NCBI GenBank assembly: GCA_002840405.1
Contig: PHAR01000009.1
Coordinates: 211,442 to 275,441 of the forward strand
Length of the DNA stretch: 64,000 bases
Direction: 5' to 3'
Origin: Deltaproteobacteria bacterium HGW-Deltaproteobacteria-8
GTDB taxonomy: Bacteria > Desulfobacterota > Desulfovibrionia > Desulfovibrionales > Desulfovibrionaceae
The notes beneath the pieces were generated by a model. The model was not told the origin of the DNA. It saw nothing but the letters and a program-made list of their open reading frames with translations, and did no database searches. The translations under genes were made by a program, and so were the position numbers. Position 1 is the first letter of the stretch, and the number at the start of each line of letters is the position of its first letter. Below, one piece after another: positions 33,316 through 42,740 of the stretch.

Positions 33316-34776
33316 ATGGTTGATACTCCATACACCACAGATGTCCTGGCCCTGAGGGAAAAGAACCGCGCCGCGCTGTCCTCGGTTCTGGCCGCGCTTT
33401 TGCTCACGGGCATGAAGCTTGGGGCGGGCCTGTACACCGGCAGCCTGGGCATCCTGTCCGAGGCCGCCCACAGCGGGCTCGACCTGGTGGCCGCCGGGGT
33501 CACGCTGTTCGCCGTGCGCCTCTCGGCCATGCCGGCCGACGCCAAGCACCCCTACGGCCACGGCAAGGTCGAGAACCTCTCGGCCCTGGCCGAGACCGCG
33601 CTGCTGCTGCTGACCTGCGTCTGGATCATTTACGAGGCCGTGGACCGGCTGTTCTTCAACCCGCGCCAGGTCGACGCCTCGCTCTGGGCAGCGGGCGTCA
33701 TGGTGGTGTCCATCGTGGTGGACTTCTCACGCTCGCGCATGCTCTTGGCCGTGGCCAAGAAGCACAACAGCCAGGCATTGGAGGCCGACGCCCTGCACTT
33801 CTCCACGGACATCTGGTCGTCGCTGGTGGTGCTGGCGGGCCTGGGCGCCCTGGCCCTGGCCGACCTGGTGGCGCCGACCTCCTTTCTCAAGCCCTGGCTC
33901 CTGCGGGCCGACTCCCTGGCCGCCCTGGCCGTGAGCGGCATCGTGGTCTGGGTCAGCTGGAGGCTCGGCAGCCAGGCCGTGGACGTGCTGCTGGACTCCG
34001 GAGCGCAGGAGGCCACAAGCCAGATCGAACAGGCCATGCTCGCCCTGCCTGGCGTGACCGGCGTGCGCCGCGTGCGTGTGCGCTCAAGCGGCCCGGCCAG
34101 CTTCGTGGACATGCGCCTGCTGGTCCAGCCGGGGCTCGACGCGGACGAGGCCCATCAGGTGACCGTCGAGGCGCGGGAGGCCGTGCGCGAGCTTTTGCCC
34201 GGTGCGGACGTCATGGTGGAGGTGAAGCCCCAGGAAGAAGGGGCCAGCGGACTGCTTGAACGGGTGCGCGCGGTTGCCGAGCGCTTCTCCTTAAGCACGC
34301 ACGACATCCAGGTGCGCCAGCAGGGAGACGGCCTTGCGCTGGATTTGCACGCCGAGGTGCCGGGCAGTCTCTCCCTGGTTGATGCCCATGACCGGGTCAC
34401 GGTCATGGAGGCGGCTCTGCAGCGCGAACTTGGGCCAACGCTCTCGGTGGTCACGCACATCGAACCCGAGGGCGCGCACCCAGCGCCCATGCCTGAGCAC
34501 GGCGAGGCCGCCCAGGCGCTGGCCCAGGCCATCGCCAAGATCGTGGAGGAGACGGACGGGGTGTGCGACATGCACAAGCTGGCGCTGCACCGCTCAGGCG
34601 CGCGCTTCGGGGCCTCGTTCCACTGCCGCATGCACCCGCAGACGCCCATCACCCGCGCCCACGACGTGACCGTGGCCCTTGAGGCCGCCTTGCGCGCGCG
34701 CCTGCCGGAGCTGGTCCGCGTAACCATTCACATGGAGCCGGAGATCATGGAGGCGGAGCCGCCGCTGGTGGGCTGA
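33316..34776 (+). CDS. Cation diffusion facilitator with three C-terminal repeats
   Basis: 486 aa, much longer than the usual 300. Six membrane helices occupy residues about 15-225, with CDF signatures LSEAAHSGLDLVAAG and HPYGHGKVENLSAL (metal-site Asp/His) and DALHFSTDIWSSLVV. The C-terminal cytoplasmic part contains three successive ferredoxin-like units ending MVEVKPQEE, VVTHIEPEG and VTIHMEPE. The family exports Zn, Fe, Mn or related metals using protons. Repeated regulatory domains suggest unusual metal sensing. The ribosome site is weak. Confidence 0.9.
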   Translation: MVDTPYTTDVLALREKNRAALSSVLAALLLTGMKLGAGLYTGSLGILSEAAHSGLDLVAAGVTLFAVRLSAMPADAKHPYGHGKVENLSALAETALLLLTCVWIIYEAVDRLFFNPRQVDASLWAAGVMVVSIVVDFSRSRMLLAVAKKHNSQALEADALHFSTDIWSSLVVLAGLGALALADLVAPTSFLKPWLLRADSLAALAVSGIVVWVSWRLGSQAVDVLLDSGAQEATSQIEQAMLALPGVTGVRRVRVRSSGPASFVDMRLLVQPGLDADEAHQVTVEAREAVRELLPGADVMVEVKPQEEGASGLLERVRAVAERFSLSTHDIQVRQQGDGLALDLHAEVPGSLSLVDAHDRVTVMEAALQRELGPTLSVVTHIEPEGAHPAPMPEHGEAAQALAQAIAKIVEETDGVCDMHKLALHRSGARFGASFHCRMHPQTPITRAHDVTVALEAALRARLPELVRVTIHMEPEIMEAEPPLVG

Positions 34777-34903
34777 GGTTCGCCTGCAGGGACTCTGTGG
34801 GGGGGGAGGATTCCCCTCTGAACATATGAGCTTGCACTAAACTGTGAAGGAACTTATAATATCTGCAGCTTCCAGGCTCGGCGAGGGAGAGGAGACACCC
34901 AGA

Positions 34904-36253
34904 ATGTCGCGGCAGAGCGCAGCACAGAGTATTGTTTATATCAAGAAGCGTTCTATACGGATGTATTTTTACATCGGTTCACTGTCGAGCATCATTTTGC
35001 TCGCGTCAGTTCTTTCCTTCCTGTACATCAATAGCCTTCGCCGTAGTTCTGAAGGCATAATGAATCAGCTATCGTCCAGCATTATAGAAGAGAAGAAGCG
35101 CTTTCTGCGCAATACCATTGACCTTACCTTATATCTCATTGAGCACGAGAGGCAGCAAGTCCAGATAGAATACGCCAGGACAAACATCCCTGCCAACCAA
35201 CTCAAAACAATCACTGTTGATAGAATCCGTAATCTCATCCATGAATTGCGCCTCATTGATGAGGGCTATATCTGGGTAAACGAGATAGTGAACTATGAAG
35301 GCGGCGACAATTACGCCATACGTAAAATACATCCGAACCTTCCCCAGACCGAAGGCATGTGGCTGTCGACGAAAACGACAGACATCGAAGGCAACCGGCC
35401 CTACGATGTGGAACTCCAGGGGATCAAGCGGCAGGGCGAACTCTTTTTTGAGTATTATTTCAAAAAGATGCACTCGGAAAGAATCGAACACAAGATGTCC
35501 TTTGCCAAGCTTTACAAGCCCTACAATTGGGTTGTGGCGACGGGGGTCTATCTTGATGACGTGGACCAGCTGATCCAGAATGAAAAGGGTAAAATGCAGC
35601 AGACGGCTGACACCCAACGGCTGCTGACGTTATCGTTTGCCATTGCTGCTGTGCTCCTGACGACAGTGAGCATTGTCTTATTTGAAAAGCAGTTCATCCG
35701 TCTTGTGTCGAATTATGAGAAGACAATTGGCGAGTATACGGCAACCCTTGAAGAACTTTCTACAACTGACAAACTCACCGGATTGTTCAACCGGATCAAG
35801 CTCGACGAGGTATTCGCTTACGAACTCGCTCAGGCACAACGCTACGAGAAGAGCTTATCCCTTCTCTTGCTTGATATAGACAAATTCAAAGACGTAAACG
35901 ACACATATGGACACCAAGTTGGGGATCAGATTCTGGTAGAATTTTCCGGGGTTTTGAAAAGCAATTCCCGTAGCAGTGAGTCCATCGGTCGCTGGGGCGG
36001 GGAAGAGTTCTTGATCATTCTGCCGGAGACATCCTCGGAAGGCGCCATATTATTCGCGGAAAAAATTCGCCAACTGATCGAAGCCCATGCCTTTCCTGTT
36101 GTAGGTACCGTCACCTGCTCTATTGGCGTCAGCACCTATTCCAAGAATGACAGTTGGGAAAGCATGATGGAGCGGGTCGACAAGGCGCTTTATCGCGCAA
36201 AGGGTAATGGGCGCAACAACGTTATGTGTGAGAGCACTCCCCATTCCGCATAA
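34904..36253 (+). CDS. Membrane diguanylate cyclase with periplasmic Cache sensor
   Basis: 449 aa from ATG 34904, with GGAG upstream; an in-frame GTG at 34844 is possible. One helix (residues about 22-44), a periplasmic single-Cache domain (GYIWVNEIVNYEGGDNYAIR, YNWVVATGVYLDDVDQ), a second helix (TLSFAIAAVLLTTVSIVLF) and a GGDEF domain with GRWGGEEF. The active site GGEEF is intact. The inhibitory site reads RSSE where RxxD is usual, so product inhibition may be weakened. It is lower in GC than its neighbours. Confidence 0.92.
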   Translation: MSRQSAAQSIVYIKKRSIRMYFYIGSLSSIILLASVLSFLYINSLRRSSEGIMNQLSSSIIEEKKRFLRNTIDLTLYLIEHERQQVQIEYARTNIPANQLKTITVDRIRNLIHELRLIDEGYIWVNEIVNYEGGDNYAIRKIHPNLPQTEGMWLSTKTTDIEGNRPYDVELQGIKRQGELFFEYYFKKMHSERIEHKMSFAKLYKPYNWVVATGVYLDDVDQLIQNEKGKMQQTADTQRLLTLSFAIAAVLLTTVSIVLFEKQFIRLVSNYEKTIGEYTATLEELSTTDKLTGLFNRIKLDEVFAYELAQAQRYEKSLSLLLLDIDKFKDVNDTYGHQVGDQILVEFSGVLKSNSRSSESIGRWGGEEFLIILPETSSEGAILFAEKIRQLIEAHAFPVVGTVTCSIGVSTYSKNDSWESMMERVDKALYRAKGNGRNNVMCESTPHSA

Positions 36254-36403
36254 CAGAACAACCTACGGGCCATTGAAAGCGCTACGCCGATTGCCAGATT
36301 ATTCTGGAGGGCTTGGCCGCCTCACTGCCCCACACTTCAAGAACCTTGCCCCTGCGGCTCAACTCGACAAGACTCTTACGGCAAGCCGCCCAGAGCATAT
36401 GCC

Positions 36404-37462
36404 CTACCTTCCCAACCGCCGCTGCAGGAGCACGAAATCCGCCAGGCTCAAGAGCATCATGGCCTTCAGCACCGGCACGATGCGCGGGATGGCGCAGATG
36501 TCGTGGCGGCCGCCGATGGACAGGCGCACGGCCTCGCCCTTGCTGTTCACGGTCTGCTGCTCCTTGGCGATGGACGGGATGGGCTTGACGTAGACGCGCG
36601 CCACGAGTTCCTGGCCGCTGGCCATGCCGCCCAGGATGCCCCCGGCGTTGTTGGAGGCAAAGCCCTCCGGGGTGATCTGGTCGTTGTTCTCGCTGCCCAG
36701 GCTGCGCGCAGCCTCGCAGCCCGCGCCGATCTCCACGGCCTTCACCGCGCCCACGCCCATGAGGGCATACGCCAGCCGCGCGTCCAGCTTGTCGAACACC
36801 GGCTCGCCCAGGCCCGCAGGCACGCCTGTGGCCCGCAGCTCCACCACGCCGCCCAGGGTGTCGCCCTCGGCCTTGACCTGGCGCACCCGGTCCTCCCAGG
36901 ACTCCACCACGTGCTCGTCCGCGCTGAAGAAGGGCCGCGAGAGCGCCCCGCCGAAGTCGCGCAGGGTGGCCGGGATGCCGCCCAGCTCCACCGTGGCCGC
37001 CTGCACGTGGATGCCAAGCGCGCCCAGCAGCTCCTGGGCGATGGCGCCACCAGCGACACGGGACACCGTCTCACGGCCGGACGAGCGCCCGCCGCCCCGG
37101 TAGTCGCGCAGGCCGAACTTGGCCTCAAAGGTCAGGTCCGCGTGGCCGGGCCGGTACACGTCCTTGATCTTGGAGTAGTCGCGCGAGCGCTGGTCCTCGT
37201 TCTCCACGAGGAAGCCGATGGGCGTGCCCGTGGTGACCCCCTCGAACACGCCGGAGAGCAGGCGCACGGTGTCGGACTCCTGGCGCGCGGTGGAGGCCAC
37301 CCCGCCCTGGCCCGGCTTGCGGCGGTCCAGCTCGGCCTGGATCACGGCCTCGGACAGGGGAATGCCCGCCGGGCAGCCGTCCAGCACGCCGCCCACGGCC
37401 GGGCCGTGGGATTCGCCGAAGGTGGTCAGTTGAAACAAGGTGCCGAAGGTGTTGCCGCTCAT
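36404..37462 (-). CDS. aroC: Chorismate synthase
   Basis: 352 aa. Family signatures: MSGNTFGTLFQLTTFGESHG at the start, RPGHADLTFEAKFGLRDYRGG and GRSSGRETVSRVAGGA, with NDQITPEGFASNNAGGILGG near the C-terminal third. It converts EPSP to chorismate with reduced FMN. ATG overlaps the stop of the HprK-like gene, so it ends the aroL-GAK-aroC operon. Confidence 0.97.
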   Translation of the reverse strand: MSGNTFGTLFQLTTFGESHGPAVGGVLDGCPAGIPLSEAVIQAELDRRKPGQGGVASTARQESDTVRLLSGVFEGVTTGTPIGFLVENEDQRSRDYSKIKDVYRPGHADLTFEAKFGLRDYRGGGRSSGRETVSRVAGGAIAQELLGALGIHVQAATVELGGIPATLRDFGGALSRPFFSADEHVVESWEDRVRQVKAEGDTLGGVVELRATGVPAGLGEPVFDKLDARLAYALMGVGAVKAVEIGAGCEAARSLGSENNDQITPEGFASNNAGGILGGMASGQELVARVYVKPIPSIAKEQQTVNSKGEAVRLSIGGRHDICAIPRIVPVLKAMMLLSLADFVLLQRRLGR

Positions 37463-38637
37463 TGTGTACCATCCTTGTGGCTTGCGGGCGTGGCGCCCAG
37501 AAATTCCTCGCAGGCCTGGGCCGCAGCCTCGAAATCAGAGCCGCCGCCAAGCTCCAGGGCCGGGATCCCGTCCAGGGCCTCCAGGCACTGCTCCGCCGTG
37601 AGCCGCGCGCCCGTGGCTATGGCCTGGGGAAGATAGAACAGCCCCGGCGCCTTGCGCAGGGCCTCCAGCAGGTCCAGGCGCTGGCGCAGGTCCACCCGCC
37701 GGGCGCTTAAGCCCCCGCCGCCGTGTGTCCAGTTCAGCACCACCACCCCGGCAAGGGGCGCGGCCAGCCGGAACCTGTGCGGCCCGAAGCAGGCGTCGAT
37801 GGACGCGTCGTACTTGTCCTCCACCGCGCGCAGGGCCTCGGGCGCAAGACTCGCGTAGGCGCTGCGGGCAGCCTCGGGCAAGGCGCAGGACAACAGCGCG
37901 GCCAGGGCCGGATTGCCAAGCGCCGTACCGGGATTCAGGCGCGGGTGCTTGGGGATGCCGTGCAGCACAGGCCCGCCGCCAGTCCCGGCAGGCTCCACCA
38001 GCACCCGGTCGTTGCTCACGAAGTCCAGGCCGCGCGCCACCAGGTGCAGGGCCAGGGTGGACTTGCCCATGCCCGCGAACCCGCACAGGGCCAAGGCATT
38101 GCCCCCCTCGGCCATTGGGCGCGCCACCCCGGCGGCGTGGCCAAGCATCCAGCCCACGGCCAGACGGCGCTCCATGTAGCGCGCGCAGAGAAAATTCACC
38201 AGCTGGTTGCGGTTTTGCGCGCAGGGGCCGAGCGCGATGTTGACGGCGATATTTCCCCCCTGGCCAAACAGAAAAAGCATGCCCGTGGCCTGCTTGCGCA
38301 CCAGCCTGCCCGCGCCGTCTCCGGCCAGATCGCCCGGCAGGTCGACAAACCGCTCCTTGTCCGGGCGCTTGCCTGGGGCCACGGCCTTGACCGCAAGGGT
38401 GGCGGGCGGCTCCTGTGCCGGGGCCTCCAGCAGCAGAAAATCCAGGTCCGCCGGGCAGCCGGCGGCGAAAGCGCCTGTGGCAAAGCTCCCGAAGTAGCCG
38501 CGCAGGTCGTCCACAACGGCCTCGGAGTTGCTGCGCACGTCAAGGGTCAGCTCCTCCAGGCGCAGGCGCAGGCCGAAGCGCGCCGGGAAGCGCGCCGCAT
38601 AGTCCCGCGCCAGGCCAGCCAGGGAGGGGAGGCTCAC
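37459..38637 (-). CDS. HprK-related kinase B (GAK system)
   Basis: 392 aa from GTG 38637, which overlaps the ATP-grasp TGA (GTGA). The P-loop ALCGFAGMGKSTLALHL resembles HPr kinase; FVSNDRVLVEP and LNWTHGGG follow. HPr kinases phosphorylate a Ser on a small protein; the partner here is unknown. Its place between the ATP-grasp gene and aroC fits the six-gene GAK arrangement described only from genome context in Desulfovibrio relatives. Confidence 0.8.
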   Translation of the reverse strand: MSLPSLAGLARDYAARFPARFGLRLRLEELTLDVRSNSEAVVDDLRGYFGSFATGAFAAGCPADLDFLLLEAPAQEPPATLAVKAVAPGKRPDKERFVDLPGDLAGDGAGRLVRKQATGMLFLFGQGGNIAVNIALGPCAQNRNQLVNFLCARYMERRLAVGWMLGHAAGVARPMAEGGNALALCGFAGMGKSTLALHLVARGLDFVSNDRVLVEPAGTGGGPVLHGIPKHPRLNPGTALGNPALAALLSCALPEAARSAYASLAPEALRAVEDKYDASIDACFGPHRFRLAAPLAGVVVLNWTHGGGGLSARRVDLRQRLDLLEALRKAPGLFYLPQAIATGARLTAEQCLEALDGIPALELGGGSDFEAAAQACEEFLGATPASHKDGTQ

Positions 38638-39572
38638 GCCCGGGGCTCCTGCCCCATCTGGCTCAGCCTGCGCAGCACGTGGGCCGTGAACAGCTCGGCC
38701 ACGTCGATGCCGCACGCCTGCTTGAGCCCCCGGAAGCCGCCAAAGGCCGAGACCTCGAAGATGTAGGGGCCATTGTCGGTCAGGGCCACGTCCACGCAGG
38801 TGAAGTCCAGACCAAAGGGCGCCTGGGCGCGCTGCGCCAGCTCAATGATCTCCAGCGGCGGGTCAAAGGCGGCGTAACGGCCGCCGCTGGCGGTGCTGGT
38901 GCTCCAGCCCAAGCCGCCCGGGTCGGGGCTGACATTCTTGCGCCGGGCGTAGGTGCCCAGGTACTCGCCGCCCAGAAAGCACACGCCCAGGTCCTGACCG
39001 CGCAGGTCCAGGGCCTGCTGGATGTACATGACCCAGTTGGCCGCATGGAAGCGCGCCAGCTCCGCCGCCACCCCGGCCCGGCCCAGGCTGGCGGCGTCCA
39101 GCAGAACCATGCCGCGCGCCTTGGACGTGAACAGGGGCTTCAGGACCGCGTGGCCGTAGCCCAGCACGGCGTCCAGGGCCTCGTCCGGGTCCTCAGTGAC
39201 GGTGGTGGGCGGCAGGGGCAGCCCGGCCAGGGACAGGGTCACGGTGCAGGCCAGCCGGTCCACCAGGCGCAGGATCAGCGACGGGTCGGAGAAGCAGGGC
39301 ACGCCGCGCCCGGCCATGAAACGCAAAAGCTCCAGGCGGTCGAGCATGTCCGGCGAGTACTGCGGCGCGGCCTTCTTGATGAGCACGGCGTCAAGCGTGC
39401 AGAGGTCCACCGGGGTTTGGCCGGGGCCGCCGCAGAACAGGCTGCCTGCGGCCAGATCAAGCCTGGCAGCGTCCAGACCCACCAGCAGGCGCTCACCCGT
39501 GGCCTTGCCCACGGCGTCCGCCAGGGCCTCCGAGGACCAGCCTCCAGGTATGCCGACAACAGCGATGCGCAT
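38634..39572 (-). CDS. ATP-grasp enzyme of the GAK system
   Basis: 312 aa. N-terminal MRIAVVGIPGGWSSEALADA, the ATP-grasp core with AVLKPLFTSKARGMVLLD, and the metal-binding end FTCVDVALTDNGPYIFEVSA and FGGFRGL. ATP-grasp enzymes ligate a carboxylate to an amine or thiol. The similarity to RimK-type ligases suggests peptide or protein modification. It lies 12 bases after the PhoU-kinase gene. Confidence 0.82.
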   Translation of the reverse strand: MRIAVVGIPGGWSSEALADAVGKATGERLLVGLDAARLDLAAGSLFCGGPGQTPVDLCTLDAVLIKKAAPQYSPDMLDRLELLRFMAGRGVPCFSDPSLILRLVDRLACTVTLSLAGLPLPPTTVTEDPDEALDAVLGYGHAVLKPLFTSKARGMVLLDAASLGRAGVAAELARFHAANWVMYIQQALDLRGQDLGVCFLGGEYLGTYARRKNVSPDPGGLGWSTSTASGGRYAAFDPPLEIIELAQRAQAPFGLDFTCVDVALTDNGPYIFEVSAFGGFRGLKQACGIDVAELFTAHVLRRLSQMGQEPRA

Positions 39573-39584
39573 CTCTCCGCCCCC

Positions 39585-41246
39585 CTAGGTGAACAGCACG
39601 GGCCTGGGCAGACGGTAGTCCTCCCAGGATTTGCCCTTCTGGTCATGCAGGACCCGGTGCTCCCCCAGCCCCTCCATGAGATAGTGGGCGCGCAGGGACA
39701 TCTCCCGGGCGAAGTCGTAGTTCAGTTCGAAGCGCGTGCTGGTGAACAGGGAGCGGGTGAGCCCCAGGGCCAGCCGGGCCTGCCAGGTGGAGTCGCCGAT
39801 GTCGTCGGCGAAGACGTGCGCGTGGGCGAAGAACGAGGCGATCATGTGGTTGATGCGGCCGCGCAGGCCGGAGTCGAAGATGGGCATGCGGAAGAAGGAC
39901 ACCAGGAACACGCTCACGTCCTCCACCCAGTCCCCCCGGTGGGAGCGGTGCAGGTCCACGTAATGCACGCGCGGGGCCGAATGGTCGTAGACGATGTTGT
40001 TGGCGTTGAAGTCGCCGTGCAGCAGCACGGTCATGGGCGCGAAAAGCGCAGGCTCGATCTCACGGCAGACCTGGAAGAGGTCCTCTGTGGAGGGCATGAC
40101 CACCTGGCCCAGGCGGCGCGGCTTGCGGAAGAAGTCCGGGTGCACGTGGCGCACCGCGGAAAGCCGGCCGTCCAGCTGGGACATGACGCCCACAGCGAGG
40201 GGGCCGCGCTCAAGCGTGGCGCGCCAGATGTCGCCCACGGTCTGCTCGAAGACGAAGATGGCGTCCTCCAGCATGTCCCATTCCGCAGTGAGCACCACCT
40301 CGTTCCAGGTGCAGCCGGGCAGAAACTCCACGAGCATGGAGGCGCTGTCCCCATCCTCGTTGTAGCTGAAGATGCGCGGGCCGGTGCCGGGCGAGATCTG
40401 CGCCCAGAACTCGATGTTCTCGCGCTCGCGGCGCATCTTCTTCAGGTTGCCCTCCTTGAAGATGCCGCTCTGGGCCGGGTCCGGGGCGGCGTCGCGCTGG
40501 GTCACCCGGCCGATGCGGCAGCCCGAGCGCGTGCCCCAGATGGAGCGGAAGTCGATGTCCGACACGTCGCCCTCGAAGCCGCTCTGGGAGAGATTCTGCT
40601 GCAGGGCCTGGAACTGCTCGATCTTGATCTTCTCGCCGATGACCGAGAAGAGCAGGGCCTCGCCGATGTTCAGCAGCGAGTCGCCGATGCGCTCCAGGTA
40701 GCGGAAGATGAAGATGGCCGTGATGCAGTTCTCCACCTCGCGGCCGCGCCGCAGCTCGTTCATGAGCTGGTCAAAGGCGTCCTTGTAGAGCCGGTCCAGC
40801 TCGAACTCCGCGCGGCAGATGCCGAGCGCCCCGGCCACCTCGGCCCGGGAGCGCACCTCCAGGATGCGCGAGAGGCTCTCCTGGATGATGTCGAACAGCG
40901 GGCCGGGGTCGTGCCGGGTGAGCAGGTTCTTGTCATGCAGGTAGCGCAGCTGCCCGGCGATGTTCACGCAGTAGTCGGCGATGCGCTCCAGGTTGCCGGA
41001 GATGATCTGCAGGCCCCGGATGCGGTCGATGTCGCGCTTGGAGAGCCCGCGCTCACTGTGGATCTTGGAGAAGCACTTCTCCTCCACGATGTTCTTCAGG
41101 TTGTCGATGTAGTCGTCACGCGAGACGACCTTGTCGTACCCCTCGTGGCTGGGCGAGTACAAGAAGTCGCGGGTCTCGCTGACCTGGCTGGTCACTTCCA
41201 GCACCAGGAAGCGGAAATTCTCCTCAAGTCCCTCCAGGGCGATCAT
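39585..41246 (-). CDS. PhoU-like domain fused to APH-type kinase (GAK system)
   Basis: 553 aa. Residues 1 to about 215 form two PhoU-like helical bundles with the metal-binding pattern GNLERIADYCVNIAG and RYLERIGDSLLNIGE. The rest is an aminoglycoside-phosphotransferase-like kinase: LLHGDFNANNIVYD (catalytic loop) and VHYVDLHRSHRGDWVEDVS (metal loop). Such a fusion could link phosphate status to small-molecule or protein phosphorylation. It lies between the amphi-Trp and ATP-grasp genes with gaps of 6 and 12 bases. Confidence 0.78.
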   Translation of the reverse strand: MIALEGLEENFRFLVLEVTSQVSETRDFLYSPSHEGYDKVVSRDDYIDNLKNIVEEKCFSKIHSERGLSKRDIDRIRGLQIISGNLERIADYCVNIAGQLRYLHDKNLLTRHDPGPLFDIIQESLSRILEVRSRAEVAGALGICRAEFELDRLYKDAFDQLMNELRRGREVENCITAIFIFRYLERIGDSLLNIGEALLFSVIGEKIKIEQFQALQQNLSQSGFEGDVSDIDFRSIWGTRSGCRIGRVTQRDAAPDPAQSGIFKEGNLKKMRRERENIEFWAQISPGTGPRIFSYNEDGDSASMLVEFLPGCTWNEVVLTAEWDMLEDAIFVFEQTVGDIWRATLERGPLAVGVMSQLDGRLSAVRHVHPDFFRKPRRLGQVVMPSTEDLFQVCREIEPALFAPMTVLLHGDFNANNIVYDHSAPRVHYVDLHRSHRGDWVEDVSVFLVSFFRMPIFDSGLRGRINHMIASFFAHAHVFADDIGDSTWQARLALGLTRSLFTSTRFELNYDFAREMSLRAHYLMEGLGEHRVLHDQKGKSWEDYRLPRPVLFT

Positions 41247-41252
41247 GGCGGC

Positions 41253-41540
41253 CTAGGCCTTGATGCTCAGGGTCTCGCCGACCCTGGGCGATTCGTCCTC
41301 CGGGCACTTCCAGGTGATGGCCAGGGCCAGGCGCCCCTCACCGCCACGGCGGCGCGCCTTCACCGTGAAGTTGAGAAGCCCGGCGGGCTCCAGCACGAAC
41401 TCCTCGGTTCCGGTGGTCACCACCAGCCGCCCCTTGTCCAGGCCCTCCATGACGGCCTCCAGGTACTTGCGGATGCTCTGCGCATCCTGCACGGATTCAA
41501 AGACAAACCGTTGGTCATGCCCCATAATGCCCCCCCCCAA
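41253..41540 (-). CDS. Amphi-Trp domain small protein (GAK system)
   Basis: 95 aa (start at 41540; ATG 41525 gives 90 aa). RFVFESVQDAQSIRKYLEAV, then LNFTVKARRRGGEGRLALAI and TWKCPEDE match the short amphi-Trp domain found beside GAK genes. It is likely a small binding partner of the kinases. Six bases separate it from the PhoU-kinase gene. Confidence 0.7.
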   Translation of the reverse strand: MGGGIMGHDQRFVFESVQDAQSIRKYLEAVMEGLDKGRLVVTTGTEEFVLEPAGLLNFTVKARRRGGEGRLALAITWKCPEDESPRVGETLSIKA

Positions 41541-41552
41541 AAAAAGGATGCG

Positions 41553-42713
41553 CTAGCCGTCAAGCCGCGCGGTGTACTCTTCGATGACGCGCACCCGGTC
41601 CATGTCGGCCACGATGAGCTTCTTGCCGATGGACAGGTCGTCCCAGGCCGGCTGCAGGCCGATCTCGCGCCGTGTCTTGGAAGAATTGCCGTTGCCGGGC
41701 GCCAGGGTCTTTTCGCCCATGTGCGTGTCGTCGCCCATGAACACCAGCTTGCGCCGCTCGCCCGCGCCCCGGCGGCGGTTCTTCTCGTGCAGCACGTTGA
41801 TGAGAAACTCAGTGTAGCGCTGGGACTGCGGGTTCCAGACCTCGTAGCCGTCCACGTCGTACTCGGCCAGCAGGATGGGCCAGAACTGCTCCGGGTGCGG
41901 GATGACCACCCCGCACCCAAGGCCCCGCGCCTCCTCGATGAATTCCGAGGTGCGATAGAAATAGGTCAGCGGGAACTGGGTCTTGACCAGTTGCTTCACG
42001 GCCTTGAGGAAGACCTGCAGGCGGTTCACCGTGCGCTCGCCCAGCTCGGTGCGGAACCCGTCCACGAAGTTGCGCACCAGCTTGTTCTTGAAGGCGTCCT
42101 GGGGCAGAACGGCGCGCTGCGCCTCCACCAGGGCCGAGAGCTTGACGCAGAGGATGCGCGCCAGGCCCACCAGGTCCTCCTCCGAACCCGTCTCGCGCGC
42201 GGCGGCGGCCATGATGGCGTCGTCCTCGCCGGTGACGGCCTTGAGGTAGTCGAAGAGCTGCGAGGAGCGGTAGCTCAGGGTGTGCGCCAGCATGCTCTTC
42301 AGCACCCCGGCGTCCTTCAGACGCTCGGTGCGGAAGTGCAGCAGGATCTGGACCTTCTGGTTGAACCCGCGCGAGTAGCAGTCCGCCTCGACCCCGGTGT
42401 ATGGCCCGTACTCCAGGAGCTCGTTGTGCTGGGTGGGGATGATGAGCTGCGTGCGCATGGCCGGGTAGGAGGCCTCGATGCGCTGACGGATGAGCTCCAT
42501 GGGCACGAACTCCGGGTGCCAGTGCACGGCCAGCACGGCCTCCTGGGTCGGCTGGATCACGGCGGGCGTAAGAATGCGCTGCCTCGCCGCCTCGTCCAGC
42601 TGGGTGGAGGTGATGGCCGCGAAGAGCAGCTCGTCGGCCTCGGTGATCTCCGCACACAGGGCGTGCCCTGCGGCAGGGCCTGGGCAGTGCCCGCTTCCTT
42701 GATCCTGGTGCAT
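41553..42713 (-). CDS. CofD-like protein of the GAK system
   Basis: 386 aa with AAGGAG upstream. I assign it by operon position and overall resemblance to the GAK CofD-like family, including the conserved end region KLIVADMDRVRVIEEYTARL and the middle LEYGPYTGVEADCYSRGFNQ. CofD transfers phospholactate to a flavin in F420 synthesis, but relatives in this family have no known substrate. No F420 genes are nearby. The N terminus has a short Cys/His-containing stretch that may not be structured. Confidence 0.6.
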   Translation of the reverse strand: MHQDQGSGHCPGPAAGHALCAEITEADELLFAAITSTQLDEAARQRILTPAVIQPTQEAVLAVHWHPEFVPMELIRQRIEASYPAMRTQLIIPTQHNELLEYGPYTGVEADCYSRGFNQKVQILLHFRTERLKDAGVLKSMLAHTLSYRSSQLFDYLKAVTGEDDAIMAAAARETGSEEDLVGLARILCVKLSALVEAQRAVLPQDAFKNKLVRNFVDGFRTELGERTVNRLQVFLKAVKQLVKTQFPLTYFYRTSEFIEEARGLGCGVVIPHPEQFWPILLAEYDVDGYEVWNPQSQRYTEFLINVLHEKNRRRGAGERRKLVFMGDDTHMGEKTLAPGNGNSSKTRREIGLQPAWDDLSIGKKLIVADMDRVRVIEEYTARLDG

Positions 42714-42740
42714 GGCGTGACGCTCCTTCTAGCAGTCCTT

